NCBI RefSeq assembly: GCF_003751505.1
Contig: NZ_RJVB01000002.1
Span: 1 to 64,000 of the forward strand
DNA: 64,000 nucleotides
Direction: 5' to 3'
DNA from: Erwinia sp. JUb26
GTDB lineage: Bacteria; Pseudomonadota; Gammaproteobacteria; Enterobacterales; Enterobacteriaceae
The notes under the pieces were generated by a model. It was given only the letters and a program-made list of their open reading frames with translations, made no database searches and was not told the DNA's origin. Positions 28,469 through 39,941 of this stretch are shown piece by piece (position 1 is the stretch's first letter; every line of letters begins with the position of its first letter). The translations under genes and the position numbers were made by a program.

Positions 28469-28981
28469 TCAATCATCAAAATTTGTGAAAACAGACCTGA
28501 TATCTTCCATAAAGAAGCCTTTTGTCATCAGATAACGCTGCACTTTGGCTTTTTCCTTCCATTCCGTGGGTAACGGTAAACCAAACTTGCGCTCGGCCAG
28601 GCTGAAAGCCAGACTTTGCCAGTCCGTATCCGTGTTAAACATTGCCTCATCAATTAAGGCCTTGTCCACTCCCTTCTGACCCAGTTCCAGCCTGATGCGC
28701 TGCGGGCCATAGCCTTTCCTGCTGCGCCCCGCCAGATAGCGTTCAGCAAAACGGGCATCGTCCAGCCAGTTGTGCTGGTAGCACCATTCGACAACCCGAT
28801 CGATCTCTTCCGGCGTTAGCGGCTCCGGCGGTGTTTCGCTGCGGGAAAACTGCGCCGCGCGCTCCGTGGCAATGTTCAGCTTACGGCGAAACTCGGCTTC
28901 GCTGTGGTCGCGCATGGCAAGGATACGCGTTGCGCGCTCCAGCAGGCGGGCATGCCGGGTCCGTTCTGAATGTTCGGTCAT
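28469..28981 (-). CDS. recX: Regulatory protein RecX
   Basis: Inhibits RecA filament growth and recombinase activity. The 170-residue protein is helical and basic, with the typical central segments VVEWCYQHNWLDDARFAERY and RKGYGPQRIRLELGQKG. It lies 191 bp downstream of recA and is probably expressed by read-through of the recA terminator, as in E. coli. Confidence 0.96.
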   Translation of the reverse strand: MTEHSERTRHARLLERATRILAMRDHSEAEFRRKLNIATERAAQFSRSETPPEPLTPEEIDRVVEWCYQHNWLDDARFAERYLAGRSRKGYGPQRIRLELGQKGVDKALIDEAMFNTDTDWQSLAFSLAERKFGLPLPTEWKEKAKVQRYLMTKGFFMEDIRSVFTNFDD

Positions 28982-29118
28982 AAAGGCAGTCCCTTTTTAA
29001 TGCAAAAAACACATCCATAAGGGTAACGTCTGGCGGCGAGGCTGGCGAGGAAAATACGCACGGGTGGCAGGAGGTTTGGCCGGATTATGATGCTCTGCAT
29101 GCTGCATACATCACCCAT

Positions 29119-29148
29119 AAAAAAAGGAACGGGGTTACCGTTCCTTTT
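29119..29148 (-). terminator. recA terminator
   Basis: Stem AAAAGGAACGG / CCGTTCCTTTT with a five-base loop, followed on the reverse strand by further T residues. It lies in the recA-recX gap and would allow partial read-through into recX. Confidence 0.85.
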
Positions 29149-29172
29149 CTTCAGGAAAAAACATCAGACGGA

Positions 29173-30246
<1,074 letters not shown>

Positions 30247-30298
30247 TCATGCGGGTAAAGCACACGCGGACGCTGCTTTGTCTCTAAAATATGCAGTG

Positions 30299-30326
30299 AT
30301 TATACTGTATGGTCATACAGTATCAA
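30299..30326 (-). promoter_or_regulatory. recA promoter with LexA (SOS) box
   Basis: Reverse strand: -35 TTGATA (30326-30321), 16-bp spacer, -10 TATAAT (30304-30299). The spacer is exactly the LexA operator CTGTATGACCATACAG (30320-30305), a full match to CTG-N10-CAG. The -35 box lies two bases beyond the pncC stop codon. Confidence 0.95.
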
Positions 30327-30328
30327 GT

Positions 30329-30823
30329 TTAATTTTTCAGAAAACGATCGAGTAGGGTTTGTAATGCCCACGCGGTTGCCTGACGGCGAACGGCCTCCCG
30401 GTCTCCGCTGAAACAACGGCGTTCTGCCAGCACGTCACCGCCTGCTCTGGCAAAACCGAACCATACCGTACCCACCGGTTTTTCCTCGCTGCCGCCGTCC
30501 GGCCCGGCGATGCCGCTGACCGACAGCGCGAAATCAGCTGCCGCTTCGCGCAGCGCGCCCTGTGCCATTTCTCGCACGACGGGCTCGCTGACGGCACCGT
30601 GTTCCGCCAGCGAACGTTCGCTGACGCCGATCATGTGCTGCTTGGCATCGTTGCTGTAGGTCACAAAGCCGCGATGAAACCAGGCAGAGCTGCCCGCAAT
30701 ATCGGTCAGAACCTTGGCAATCCAGCCCCCGGTACAGGACTCGGCGGTGGTCACCGTCGCGCCACGGGCTAACAGCAACTGACCAACACGGGTACTTAAC
30801 TGCGTTAATTGTTCATCCGTCAT
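30329..30823 (-). CDS. pncC: Nicotinamide-nucleotide amidohydrolase PncC (CinA C-terminal type)
   Basis: Deamidates NMN to nicotinate mononucleotide in the pyridine-nucleotide cycle. The 164-residue stand-alone CinA domain has TTAESCTGGWIAK (catalytic Ser region, about 30-42) and SGIAGPDGGSEEKPVGTVW. An in-frame start 14 codons upstream exists, but MTDEQLTQL matches the known N-terminus. Confidence 0.95.
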   Translation of the reverse strand: MTDEQLTQLSTRVGQLLLARGATVTTAESCTGGWIAKVLTDIAGSSAWFHRGFVTYSNDAKQHMIGVSERSLAEHGAVSEPVVREMAQGALREAAADFALSVSGIAGPDGGSEEKPVGTVWFGFARAGGDVLAERRCFSGDREAVRRQATAWALQTLLDRFLKN

Positions 30824-30924
30824 GGTGCGCACCTTTTCCGTTTTGATTGTCGCAAAGCCTAACATTTTTACGGCGTTCGGGGAGCAGAGGAAGCCGTTTT
30901 TGCGGCCCCTCTTCCAGCCCGGCG

Positions 30925-31698
30925 TTAAATCTTTTGTGCCAGCATAAACAAACGGGGGAAGGCCATTAGCAGGTTACCATCAGCCCGGGCAGGATAGGCC
31001 TGGACAATCTCCGATCGATATTCGGCCAGATACGCCTCCTGCTGTGGCTCATCCAGCGCAGCAAGAAACGGCCGCAGTCCGGTTGCCCGCAGCCAGTCAA
31101 CGATCGCCTGCGGCGAGGGCATCACGTGATAATAGGTGGTACGCCAGATATCTACCCGGCATCCTGCATCGCACAACAAATCGTAATACTGCTCCGTCGA
31201 CAGCAGCTTCTTCCTGTTGGCGGCCTGCGGATCGATAATCTCCCCCCACGGCGCACGCTGCGCCACTTCGCGCATCAGGCGATGGGTCGGCTGATCAAGG
31301 TTATCCGGCATTTGTACCGCCAGCACGCCCGACGGGGCCAGCTGGGCAATCAGATGGGGCAAAAGAGTCTGATGCTCCGTCAGCCACTGCAGCGAGGCAT
31401 TGGCATAGATGACATCCTGCGGCTGAGCGGCCTGCCACCGGCGAATATCTTCGCGGGCAAAGGTGCAGCCGGGCAGACGCTGCTGCGCCTGCTCGAGCAT
31501 CGCCTGCGAACTGTCCAGTCCCGTAATGTGCGCATCGGGCCAGGCGTTGCACAGCAGCTCGGTGCTGTTGCCCGGGCCACAGCCGAGATCGGTGGCGGAA
31601 GTCACGTCAGTCAGGGGGATTCGGCTCAGCAACTCCTGCGCCGGACGGGTACGTTCTGCTTCAAACTGTCGGTAGAGATCGGGGTTCCAGTCTTTCAT
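30925..31698 (-). CDS. tam: Trans-aconitate 2-methyltransferase
   Basis: S-adenosylmethionine-dependent methyltransferase that methylates trans-aconitate, an inhibitory by-product of the citric acid cycle. The 257 residues start [16 protein letters not shown], the family signature, with SAM motif [13 protein letters not shown] (about 33-44). An upstream in-frame start adding 11 residues is rejected. The neighbour differs from E. coli, where tam is elsewhere. Confidence 0.93.
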   Translation of the reverse strand: MKDWNPDLYRQFEAERTRPAQELLSRIPLTDVTSATDLGCGPGNSTELLCNAWPDAHITGLDSSQAMLEQAQQRLPGCTFAREDIRRWQAAQPQDVIYANASLQWLTEHQTLLPHLIAQLAPSGVLAVQMPDNLDQPTHRLMREVAQRAPWGEIIDPQAANRKKLLSTEQYYDLLCDAGCRVDIWRTTYYHVMPSPQAIVDWLRATGLRPFLAALDEPQQEAYLAEYRSEIVQAYPARADGNLLMAFPRLFMLAQKI

Positions 31699-31792
31699 TA
31701 TTCCTCGCTCAGTAAGTGTGCGACCGGACACAGTGTAGGCCTGGTCGCGCTGGCGATAAATAACGAAATAGCAACAATTTATCCTGCGGGCA

Positions 31793-32878
31793 CTACATCC
31801 CCAGTCGGGCGCGCCCTACCGCTTCGCCCAACTGCCATACGGCCATCGCGTAATGATTGCTGTGGTTATAGCGGGTGATGGCATAGAAGTTCGGCAGGCC
31901 GTACCAGTATTGATAGCTGCTTCCCATATCGAATTTAAGCAGGCTGACCTGCTGATTATTATCCAGCGGGATCTGCGGCGACAGCCCGGCTGCGGCCAGC
32001 GTAGCCACCGAGTAACGCGTCTTAAATCCGCTTTCCATACCCGGTGCCTGGCCGTTGGCCTGTACGGCAACCGTGCCGTTGGTCAGCCAGCCGTGGGCCT
32101 GGAAATAGTGCGCCACGCTCCCGATCGCATCCACCGGATCCCAGAGGTTGATATGCCCGTCGCCGTTAAAGTCCACCGCATACTGTTTGAATGCCGAAGG
32201 CATAAACTGACCGTAGCCCATCGCACCGGCAAAGGAACCGCGCAGATTCAGCGGGTCATCGCCTTCTTCACGCGCCATCAGCAGGAAGGTTTCCAGCTCA
32301 CCGCTGAAGTAGGCGGCACGGCGCGGATAGTTAAAGGACAGCGTCGCCAGCGCATCTAAAATGCGCGTTTTGCCCATCACCCTGCCCCAGCGTGTTTCCA
32401 CACCGATAATCCCGACGATGATTTCCGGCGGCACGCCGTAAACCTGCTGCGCGCGCTGTAGCGCATCCTGATACTGATCCCAGAAGGCAACGCCGTTCTG
32501 CACGTTATCCGGCGTAATAAACTTGCTGCGGTAGCGTATCCAGGCGCCGTTAGGTCCGGTTGGCCCCTGAGCCGTCGTCGGTGCCTGGCGATCCATCAGG
32601 CGAATGATCCAGTCCAGATTCTTCGCCTGTCCAAGCACGTCATGCAGCTGCTGGCGGTCGAAACCGTGCTCGCGCACCATTTTGTCGATAAAGGCATTCG
32701 CCGCCTGGTTATCGGAAAAATCACCGCCGAACGGCGCGGCCGTATGATCGGGGCTGAGCAGGAAACCGCCGTTTCCCTTAAACGGATTACCGTGCGGTTC
32801 AGCCGGGGCCTGCTGCGGCTGGCTGCTACAGGCGGAAAGTAATGCGACTGCGGGAAGAAGAGTTGCCAGAAAACGCAT
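31793..32878 (-). CDS. mltB: Membrane-bound lytic murein transglycosylase B
   Basis: Outer-membrane lipoprotein that cleaves peptidoglycan glycan strands to anhydromuropeptides. The 361-residue protein has a lipobox LLSAC (acylated Cys about 17), catalytic Glu in IGVETRWGR, the substrate-cleft segment [13 protein letters not shown], and an EF-hand-like calcium loop [12 protein letters not shown]. Length matches Slt35/MltB. Confidence 0.97.
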   Translation of the reverse strand: MRFLATLLPAVALLSACSSQPQQAPAEPHGNPFKGNGGFLLSPDHTAAPFGGDFSDNQAANAFIDKMVREHGFDRQQLHDVLGQAKNLDWIIRLMDRQAPTTAQGPTGPNGAWIRYRSKFITPDNVQNGVAFWDQYQDALQRAQQVYGVPPEIIVGIIGVETRWGRVMGKTRILDALATLSFNYPRRAAYFSGELETFLLMAREEGDDPLNLRGSFAGAMGYGQFMPSAFKQYAVDFNGDGHINLWDPVDAIGSVAHYFQAHGWLTNGTVAVQANGQAPGMESGFKTRYSVATLAAAGLSPQIPLDNNQQVSLLKFDMGSSYQYWYGLPNFYAITRYNHSNHYAMAVWQLGEAVGRARLGM

Positions 32879-33016
32879 GGGGTATCCATTTAACCGTGCA
32901 TAAAAAATCAGAAAGCAGATGGTAAAACAGAGTCAGGATGGAATTAAAGAGGATTTACCTGCCGGGCGATAAAACTGCGCAGCGGGTAGAAAAAATGCCC
33001 CGCCGCAGTATTTCAA

Positions 33017-33478
33017 TCAGTGCTTATAATAGATCTCGCCGGATTCTGCCTTGAGGATTTTCCCGTCGGCGTTGGCGATCATCACATAGTTACCGCCCAT
33101 ATAGGTCCAGTGGCTTTCGGCAACCGGGGCTGGCAGATGGCGTACCGTCCACTGGGTCACCTCATACTTCTTAGTGCGATAAAGATCGGGCACCGTGTCA
33201 CCAATGGCGAAATGGGTAAAGTCCGCGAAGAAGCTTTTTACGCTATAGGGATCCGCAGAGTCAGCCTGCGCCTGGTCGGACGGCTGTTCAGCCGTCGCGG
33301 TTTCGGCTGGCGCTTCCGTGGTCTGGCTTGCCGCTGCGGCGGCATCCGTCTGCTGGGCGACCGCTTCAGGGGCCTGCTGCGCCGCATTCTGCTCGTCATC
33401 AGCCCAGGCTGCAGAAACGCTGGCGAGTGCCACCGTCGAGAATACCGCTGAACATAATATCACTTGCAACTTACGCAT
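33017..33478 (-). CDS. RcnB-like periplasmic protein
   Basis: A 153-residue secreted protein: signal peptide (1-26, cleavage after SAAWA), an Ala/Gln/Glu/Thr-rich low-complexity segment (about 27-75), and a C-terminal RcnB-type domain (about 100-153) ending MIANADGKILKAESGEIYYKH. RcnB helps control nickel and cobalt homeostasis in E. coli, but many paralogues of this family have no known role. The start at MRKLQV is chosen for its GGAG site and clear signal peptide; a longer reading adds 11 residues. Confidence 0.75.
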   Translation of the reverse strand: MRKLQVILCSAVFSTVALASVSAAWADDEQNAAQQAPEAVAQQTDAAAAASQTTEAPAETATAEQPSDQAQADSADPYSVKSFFADFTHFAIGDTVPDLYRTKKYEVTQWTVRHLPAPVAESHWTYMGGNYVMIANADGKILKAESGEIYYKH

Positions 33479-33691
33479 AACGTCTCCAGTTTTAACGACG
33501 ATGAGCGACACATCATCACGCAGTCGCCACAGTATCAGAATAGCTTACTCAGGCTGGCATTTGAGGTCGTTCAGCATTAGATATCACAACCTCCGCAGAG
33601 TTCCGGCCCGAGCGGTTTGCGATGATAATGCGATGTCGGCCAGCAGGGGCGCAAATTTTTGTTAAGAAAGGTGTTGAAGGCCGGTACTGAC

Positions 33692-34579
33692 TTATTTTTT
33701 CCCGTACGCGCAGGTGATATCAATCACCTGCTGCGTTGCCGGAGACAGGAAAGCATCCTGCAGCCAGGTAATCCCCACGCGGCGCGTCATCACCAGCTGG
33801 TTGTTGTCGATACGCGTCAGCAGTGAGGCAAACTCTTTTTCTGCCAGACTGTTTTCAGAAATAAAGCTCAGCAGACCGCTGCTGGCAATTAGCCCCGGTA
33901 CGGCAGCCAGAGAACTGATTTCGATTTTAACCTCGGGCGCCGCACAGTGATTTTCATAGAAGATCCGCTCCAGCCACTGACGCATGGAGACGGTTTTTGC
34001 CGGCAGGATCCAGCCATGGCGGCTGAGATCGCGCAGGCTGGCGGGGCCGTTCGCCAGCGGATGGGAGCGGGAAGCCGCCACTACCACCCGATCGGTGGTC
34101 ACCGGCAGCTGTACCACCGGTTTGTTATAGCCCACCAGCGGGCCGACGATAATATCCAGCTCATGCTTATCAAGCAGGTTGAACAGCACATCATTCATGC
34201 CGATCTGGATCTCCAGCTTCACATTCGGCGCATCCTGCTGCAGGCGTTTACACACTTCCGGCAGCAAAAACTGAGTCGCGGATCCCGCGCTACCCACCCG
34301 CACCACGCCCCGACGACCGTGACTTAACTCCGCCATCGTTTTCGCGACGTCATCCCACGAGCTTTGCAGCATCAGTCCTCGCTGGTAGAGGATATCACCC
34401 GCTTCGGTCAGTGCCAGTCCTCGCCCCGATCGCTTGAACAGTTTGATATTCAGGTCTTTTTCCAGACGCGCGATGGACTTGGAGAGTGCGGGCTGGGTGA
34501 TATTGAGGTTTTGTGAAGCCTGTCCCAAATTCATAATGCGGGCCGCCTCCATAAAGTACCCTAACTCTCTGTTATTCAT
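33692..34579 (-). CDS. LysR-family transcriptional regulator
   Basis: A 295-residue LTTR with N-terminal winged HTH (MEAARIMNLGQASQNLNITQPALSKSI region split about 10-37) and a periplasmic-binding-protein-like effector domain (about 90-290). It is divergent from an RraA-type aldolase and a CitMHS transporter, so it likely controls them in response to their substrate. A GTG one codon upstream is an alternative start. The effector is unknown. Confidence 0.9.
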   Translation of the reverse strand: MNNRELGYFMEAARIMNLGQASQNLNITQPALSKSIARLEKDLNIKLFKRSGRGLALTEAGDILYQRGLMLQSSWDDVAKTMAELSHGRRGVVRVGSAGSATQFLLPEVCKRLQQDAPNVKLEIQIGMNDVLFNLLDKHELDIIVGPLVGYNKPVVQLPVTTDRVVVAASRSHPLANGPASLRDLSRHGWILPAKTVSMRQWLERIFYENHCAAPEVKIEISSLAAVPGLIASSGLLSFISENSLAEKEFASLLTRIDNNQLVMTRRVGITWLQDAFLSPATQQVIDITCAYGKK

Positions 34580-34650
34580 CACTCATTCCTGAAATTCATC
34601 GATTAAATAAAAAAGTATATTAGTGGAAATAAATCATCACAACAATAATG

Positions 34651-34683
34651 TCCGCACGGATCGCAGGCATAAACCGATAATAT
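34651..34683 (+). promoter_or_regulatory. Possible operator and promoter of the RraA-CitMHS operon
   Basis: A short palindrome TCCGCACGGA (34651-34660) lies upstream of a -10-like TAATAT (34678-34683), with no recognisable -35 box. That would fit activation by the divergent LysR regulator, but the assignment is weak. Confidence 0.3.
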
Positions 34684-34698
34684 CAATGCAGAGGTACT

Positions 34699-35394
34699 AT
34701 GAATAACGAACGAAGCAGTTGGCCAGCAGGGTTTTATATTTCTGAGCGTAAGAATATTCTCTCTTCGGACATTGTTGCAGAATTTCACTCTATTCCCGTT
34801 GCGGTCGCCGGCGATTGTACAGGCCGAATTAGCGGCGCGACCGGATTACAGCGCTACCACCAGGACGTCAATATCAGTATCTGTGGACCGGCCATCACCG
34901 TTAAAGTGCGCCCCGGGGATAACCTGATGATCCACAAGGCGCTGGAACAGGCGCAGCCGGGCGATGTCATCGTGATTGACGGCGGCGGTGATCTGACCCA
35001 GGCGCTGATCGGCGGGCTAATCCGCACCACGGCGCTGACGAAGAAAATTGCCGGGTTCATCGTTGATGGGGCCATCCGTGATTTAGCCGAATGGGCAGAC
35101 GGCCAGATACCGGTATTTGCCAAAGGCCACACCCATCGCGGACCGGATAAAAGCGGACCGGGAGAAGTGAATGTGGCGATTGCCTGCTGCGGCATGGTAG
35201 TGAACCCCGGCGATCTGGTCCTGGCGGATAGCGATGGCGCACTGGCGATCGCTCCTTCTGACGCAGAGAACGTACTGGTGCGCGCGAAAGCACATTTAAA
35301 GAAAGAGGAAGCCATCAGAGAAAATAATGCCAGCGGCCGCAGCGACCCGGAAAGATTTAATTCCATTCTGCGCAAAGCAGGATGTCCGGTGTAA
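34699..35394 (+). CDS. RraA-family protein, probable 4-hydroxy-4-methyl-2-oxoglutarate/4-carboxy-4-hydroxy-2-oxoadipate aldolase
   Basis: The 231 residues exceed the 160-residue RNase E inhibitor RraA and fit the related class II pyruvate aldolases. Key segments are PGDVIVIDGGGD (about 92-103) and VDGAIRD (about 117-123), where Arg and Asp contribute to pyruvate and metal binding, and NPGDLVLADSDGALAIAP (about 171-188). It is followed after 32 bp by a CitMHS-type transporter. Which hydroxy-acid is cleaved is not known; the transporter suggests a citrate-like tricarboxylate. Confidence 0.82.
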   Translation: MNNERSSWPAGFYISERKNILSSDIVAEFHSIPVAVAGDCTGRISGATGLQRYHQDVNISICGPAITVKVRPGDNLMIHKALEQAQPGDVIVIDGGGDLTQALIGGLIRTTALTKKIAGFIVDGAIRDLAEWADGQIPVFAKGHTHRGPDKSGPGEVNVAIACCGMVVNPGDLVLADSDGALAIAPSDAENVLVRAKAHLKKEEAIRENNASGRSDPERFNSILRKAGCPV

Positions 35395-35426
35395 AAATAT
35401 CGTTAAGCCATAATAAGGATAATAAT

Positions 35427-36752
35427 ATGTATCTTGCCCTGATTGGTTATGCACTTATTGCATGCCTGATGTTTTTCCTGATTAAAGGAAAAGCTACCCC
35501 TATCTCTTTATTTATTTTCCTTTCGATTATCGCCGGGTTCTGCGCAGGCTATACGCCGATGCAGATGAATGATTACATCATGAAAGGCGTGATGCAAACC
35601 GCGCCTAACGCGGTGCTGTTCACCTTCTCCATTATCTTTTTCAGCATTGTTACCGATGCCGGAGTATTCCAGCCGCTGGTTAACTGGATGACCAAAATTG
35701 CCGGTAACAGCGTCGTCGCGATTGTGGTGGTAACCGGATGCATTGCCACCATTGCTCACCTTGACGGTTCGTCTGTGCCGACGGTGCTGATCACCATTGG
35801 TGCCATGCTGCCAATCTATAAGCAGTTTGGCATCAGGCCTGTCGTGCTGTTGTGTATGCTGGCTGCCGGGATGGGGGTAACGAACTTTACGCCCTGGGCC
35901 GGCCCGCTGGCGCGCGTCGCTGCCGTGTCCGGTCTTGACGTTAATGCCCTGTATCACCGGCTGATCCCAACGCAGGTGATTGGGCTGGTCTGTATGATTG
36001 TACTGGGGCTGTACTTAGGCCTGCAGGAAAAACGCCGCATTGCGCGTGGCCTGCCGATCCCGGAAGCGGCGCTGGAGCCGGAGAAGGCGACGGGCAAAGG
36101 CCACCATGAGGTTGAAGATAAGCAAAACCGCCTGCTGTTTGCCCTCAACGTCACGCTGGTCGTCGGCGCTACGCTTCTGCTGCTGATCACCCATATTCAG
36201 GCCTACATTATCTTTATGTGTGCGTTTTCCGCCGCGATGATTTTCAACTATCCCAACCTCAAGGCGCAGGAAGGCGTGATGAAAAAATATGCCTACTCTG
36301 CCTATATGATTTCCGGCACGGTAATGGCAGCGGGCGTCTTTGTTGGTATTTTAAGCGGCGGCGGCGATGCCTCAATTCTGACGGAAATGGCCGACGTGGT
36401 GCTCCACGTGATGCCCGACTCCTTAGGTTCCCATCTGCATATCATCATGGGTCTCCTGGGCGGATTGATCGGCTTTGTGATTGGTCCGGATGCCTTCTTC
36501 TACGGCATCTATCCGCTGGTCGCCAAGGTCGGCACCAACTACGGCCTAAGCTGGGAAGAAATGGGGCTGACGATGGTGGTGGGGAAAAATATTACCATGA
36601 TGCTTAGCCCGGTATTTGCAACCACCTATTTAGCGATTGGTCTGGCCGGTGTTGAACTGAAAGATCATATCCGTTTTTCCTTTTTACCCGTCGTGGTGTT
36701 CTCGTTTGTGATGGTGTTCTCACTGGTCCTGACCAATACGGTGCCACTTTAA
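35427..36752 (+). CDS. CitMHS-family citrate/tricarboxylate transporter
   Basis: A 441-residue inner-membrane symporter with about 11-12 hydrophobic segments, related to the citrate-Mg:H symporter family. Typical features include IAHLDGSSVPTVLITIGAM, GVTNFTPWAGP and GGGDASILTEMADV. A start 15 codons upstream is in frame, but the chosen ATG follows AAGGATAATAAT and begins the first helix. Transcribed with the aldolase. Confidence 0.88.
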   Translation: MYLALIGYALIACLMFFLIKGKATPISLFIFLSIIAGFCAGYTPMQMNDYIMKGVMQTAPNAVLFTFSIIFFSIVTDAGVFQPLVNWMTKIAGNSVVAIVVVTGCIATIAHLDGSSVPTVLITIGAMLPIYKQFGIRPVVLLCMLAAGMGVTNFTPWAGPLARVAAVSGLDVNALYHRLIPTQVIGLVCMIVLGLYLGLQEKRRIARGLPIPEAALEPEKATGKGHHEVEDKQNRLLFALNVTLVVGATLLLLITHIQAYIIFMCAFSAAMIFNYPNLKAQEGVMKKYAYSAYMISGTVMAAGVFVGILSGGGDASILTEMADVVLHVMPDSLGSHLHIIMGLLGGLIGFVIGPDAFFYGIYPLVAKVGTNYGLSWEEMGLTMVVGKNITMMLSPVFATTYLAIGLAGVELKDHIRFSFLPVVVFSFVMVFSLVLTNTVPL

Positions 36753-37201
36753 GATAACAGCCGGGTGGTTCTTACCGGCTCGCCCGGCGGGGCAGAAAAG
36801 CCCCGCGTGCCCGAACAGTCCGATCGTTTCCCACCAATACCCCGGCGGGGCTGCGCAAAAGCGGCAGGTCCACCACTTTCCATGCAGCGACCCTGCATAC
36901 ATTCACTCTTCCCGTTCCCCCACAACCTGGCATCCTGACGTCCTCGCCCGATTCGCCCAATCGCTGTGCTCTTCTTTCTGATGCAAAGTTTGCGGCAGGC
37001 CTTCCGTTTTTACCTGTGACAGCCCGTTGGTCCCTGGGCTACTATAGCGGTACATAACGGAGCTTATCGCTAAGCAGAGTTAACCGATTGATTTTAAATC
37101 GCGAGTACCAACAGGATTACGTCATATTTTGCGCAACATCGTGATACCAACGAAAACAACAAAATCACATTATACTTTAAATTCAATGGATTAATTAAAT
37201 C
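36753..37201. other. 449-bp intergenic region between the CitMHS gene and mutS
   Basis: No convincing gene. It holds a GC-rich stem GCGGGGC / GCCCCGC (36787-36806) soon after the transporter stop codon, and the 11-mer CCCGGCGGGGC twice, at 36783-36793 and 36841-36851. The last 100 bp are A/T-rich and should contain the mutS promoter, which I cannot define with confidence. Confidence 0.6.
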
Positions 37202-39763
37202 ATGTCTATGACTGACAACAAGAATCTCGACTCCCACACCCCGATGATGCAGCAGTATCTGCGGCTGAAAGCGGAGCATCCGGAAATTCTGATGTTCTAC
37301 CGCATGGGTGACTTTTACGAACTGTTTTACGACGATGCCAAACGCGCTTCCCAACTGCTGGAAATCTCACTGACCAAACGCGGCGCTTCCGCCGGTGAAC
37401 CGATCCCGATGGCGGGCGTCCCCTATCACGCAGTGGAAAACTATCTGGCGAAACTAGTACAGCTGGGCGAATCTGTGGCGATCTGCGAGCAGGTTGGCGA
37501 TCCGGCGCTGAGCAAAGGCCCGGTTGAGCGCAAGGTGGTGCGCATTGTCACCCCGGGAACGATCAGCGATGAAGCGCTGCTGCAGGAGCGCCAGGATAAC
37601 CTGCTGGCGGCCATCTGGCAGAGCGCGCGTGGATTTGGCTATGCCACGCTGGATATCAGCTCCGGCCGCTTCCGTGTGGCGGAGCCGGACGACCTGGAAA
37701 CCATGGCGGCTGAACTACAGCGCTCCAACCCGGCTGAGCTGCTGTACCCCGAAGACTTCCCGTCGATGGCGCTGATTGAAAACCGTCGCGGCCTGCGCCG
37801 CCGCCCGCTGTGGGAGTTTGAGCTGGATACCGCCCGCCAGCAGCTTAACCTTCAGTTCGCCACCCGCGACCTCAGCGGTTTCGGCGTGGAACAGGCGCAT
37901 CAGGCGCTGCGTGCCGCCGGCTGCCTGTTGCAGTACGTGAAAGATACCCAGCGCACTTCGCTGCCACATATCCGTTCGCTGACCATGGAGCGTCAGCAGG
38001 ACAGCATCATTATGGATGCGGCCACCCGGCGAAATCTTGAAATCACCCAGAACCTCTCCGGCGGCATTGAAAACACGCTGGCTTCGGTACTGGATAAAAC
38101 CGTGACGCCGATGGGCAGCCGCATGCTAAAGCGCTGGCTGCACAGCCCGGTGCGCAATACTCAGGTGATTACCCAGCGCCAGCAAAGTATCGCCGCCCTG
38201 CAGGATCTTAACGATGAGCTGTCGCCGTTTCTGCGGCAGATTGGCGATCTTGAACGAATTCTGGCGCGTCTGGCGCTGCGCACCGCTCGCCCGCGCGATC
38301 TGGCCCGCATGCGTCACGCCTTCCAGCAGTTGCCGCTGCTAAATCAGGTGCTGGAAAACAATCAGACCAGCCATCTACAAACCCTGCGTAGTCAGATGGG
38401 CGAGTTTGCTGAACTGCGCGAGCTGCTTGAGCGCGCGATTATCGAAACGCCGCCGGTGCTGGTACGAGACGGCGGCGTCATTGCCCCGGGTTATAACGAA
38501 GAGCTGGACGAATGGCGGGCGCTGGCCGACGGCGCAACCGACTACCTCGATCGGCTGGAAATCCGCGAACGTGACAAACTCGGGCTGGATACGCTGAAGG
38601 TCGGGTTCAATGCCATTCACGGCTACTACATTCAGGTTAGTCGTGGCCAGAGCCACCAGGTGCCGATCCACTATGTGCGCCGCCAGACGCTGAAAAATGC
38701 CGAACGCTATATCATTCCCGAGCTGAAGGAGTACGAAGATAAAGTTCTGACCTCCAAAGGCAAAGCGCTGACGCTGGAAAAAGCGCTGTATGAGCAGCTG
38801 TTCGATATGCTGCTGCCGCACCTGGAAGCGTTGCAGGTGAGCGCCGCCGCGCTGGCCGAACTGGACGTGCTGAGCAACCTGGCCGAACGCGCCTGGACGC
38901 TGAACTACAACTGCCCGACGCTGAGCGATAAAGCGGGTATTAAGCTGACCGGCGGCCGCCATCCGGTGGTGGAACAGGTGCTGAAAGAGCCGTTTATCGC
39001 TAACCCGCTGTCGCTTTCGCCGCAGCGTCGCATGCTGATCGTCACCGGCCCCAATATGGGCGGTAAAAGCACCTATATGCGTCAGGCGGCGCTGATCACG
39101 CTGATGGCCTGTATCGGCAGCTTTGTTCCGGCAGAGCAGGCGGTCATCGGCCCGGTAGACCGCATCTTCACCCGCGTCGGTGCGGCGGACGATCTGGCAT
39201 CAGGCCGCTCCACCTTTATGGTGGAAATGACCGAAACCGCCAATATCCTGCACAATGCTACCGAGTACAGCCTGGTGCTGATGGATGAAATTGGCCGTGG
39301 AACCTCCACCTATGACGGTCTTTCGCTGGCTTGGGCCTGTGCGGAAAGTCTGGCCACCCGCATTAAGGCGATGACGCTGTTCGCCACCCACTACTTCGAG
39401 CTGACCACGCTGCCGGATCAGATTGAAGGCGTGGCTAACGTCCACCTTGATGCCGTTGAGCACGGCGATACCATCGCCTTTATGCACAGCGTGCAGGACG
39501 GTGCGGCCAGCAAAAGCTACGGTCTGGCTGTCGCCGCGCTGGCGGGCGTGCCGAAGGATGTGATTAAGCGCGCGCGTCAAAAGCTGAAAGAGCTTGAAGC
39601 CCTTTCCGGCAACGCTGCTGCAACGCGAGCCGATGGCTCGCAGCTGCCGCTACTGGTAGAGGAGACCTCGCCCGCCGTTGAGGCACTGGAAGCGCTCGAT
39701 CCCGACTCGCTCTCTCCTCGCCAGGCGCTGGAGTGGATTTACCGCCTGAAATCGCTGGTTTAA
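37202..39763 (+). CDS. mutS: DNA mismatch repair protein MutS
   Basis: Recognises mismatches and small loops and recruits MutL. The 853 residues include the mismatch-binding FYE motif (DFYELF, Phe38 and Glu40), clamp and lever domains, Walker [10 protein letters not shown], Walker [17 protein letters not shown], and a C-terminal tetramerisation region. Full length, no defects. Confidence 0.98.
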   Translation: MSMTDNKNLDSHTPMMQQYLRLKAEHPEILMFYRMGDFYELFYDDAKRASQLLEISLTKRGASAGEPIPMAGVPYHAVENYLAKLVQLGESVAICEQVGDPALSKGPVERKVVRIVTPGTISDEALLQERQDNLLAAIWQSARGFGYATLDISSGRFRVAEPDDLETMAAELQRSNPAELLYPEDFPSMALIENRRGLRRRPLWEFELDTARQQLNLQFATRDLSGFGVEQAHQALRAAGCLLQYVKDTQRTSLPHIRSLTMERQQDSIIMDAATRRNLEITQNLSGGIENTLASVLDKTVTPMGSRMLKRWLHSPVRNTQVITQRQQSIAALQDLNDELSPFLRQIGDLERILARLALRTARPRDLARMRHAFQQLPLLNQVLENNQTSHLQTLRSQMGEFAELRELLERAIIETPPVLVRDGGVIAPGYNEELDEWRALADGATDYLDRLEIRERDKLGLDTLKVGFNAIHGYYIQVSRGQSHQVPIHYVRRQTLKNAERYIIPELKEYEDKVLTSKGKALTLEKALYEQLFDMLLPHLEALQVSAAALAELDVLSNLAERAWTLNYNCPTLSDKAGIKLTGGRHPVVEQVLKEPFIANPLSLSPQRRMLIVTGPNMGGKSTYMRQAALITLMACIGSFVPAEQAVIGPVDRIFTRVGAADDLASGRSTFMVEMTETANILHNATEYSLVLMDEIGRGTSTYDGLSLAWACAESLATRIKAMTLFATHYFELTTLPDQIEGVANVHLDAVEHGDTIAFMHSVQDGAASKSYGLAVAALAGVPKDVIKRARQKLKELEALSGNAAATRADGSQLPLLVEETSPAVEALEALDPDSLSPRQALEWIYRLKSLV

Positions 39764-39910
39764 CCCGGTGCTGCCGGACGCTGGTTGACAAACCGCTCTG
39801 GACGAGCCGCCTTGCAGCGGGTCCGGGACGAAATTAGAAGGGCTTTTAATCGCCTGCTCAAAGCGATAAGTCTGAGGGAACTACCTGCTGGCAGGGGTTG
39901 CAACGAAAAA

Positions 39911-39940
39911 AAACGGGCTGGTACCACCAGCCCGTTTATT
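39911..39940. terminator. Bidirectional terminator between mutS and narI
   Basis: Perfect 11-bp stem AAACGGGCTGG / CCAGCCCGTTT with loop TACCA. It is followed by ATTTTT on the plus strand and by seven T on the reverse strand, so it can end both converging transcripts. Confidence 0.88.
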
Positions 39941-39941
39941 T

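Noticed and set aside
36772-36960. 62-codon minus-strand frame after the CitMHS gene
   Set aside because: Rich in Arg and Gly from GC-rich hairpins; no ribosome site or recognisable family.
39764-39910. Possible small gene after mutS (about 64 codons)
   Set aside because: No ribosome site and no family features; the stretch is the mutS 3' region before the shared terminator.
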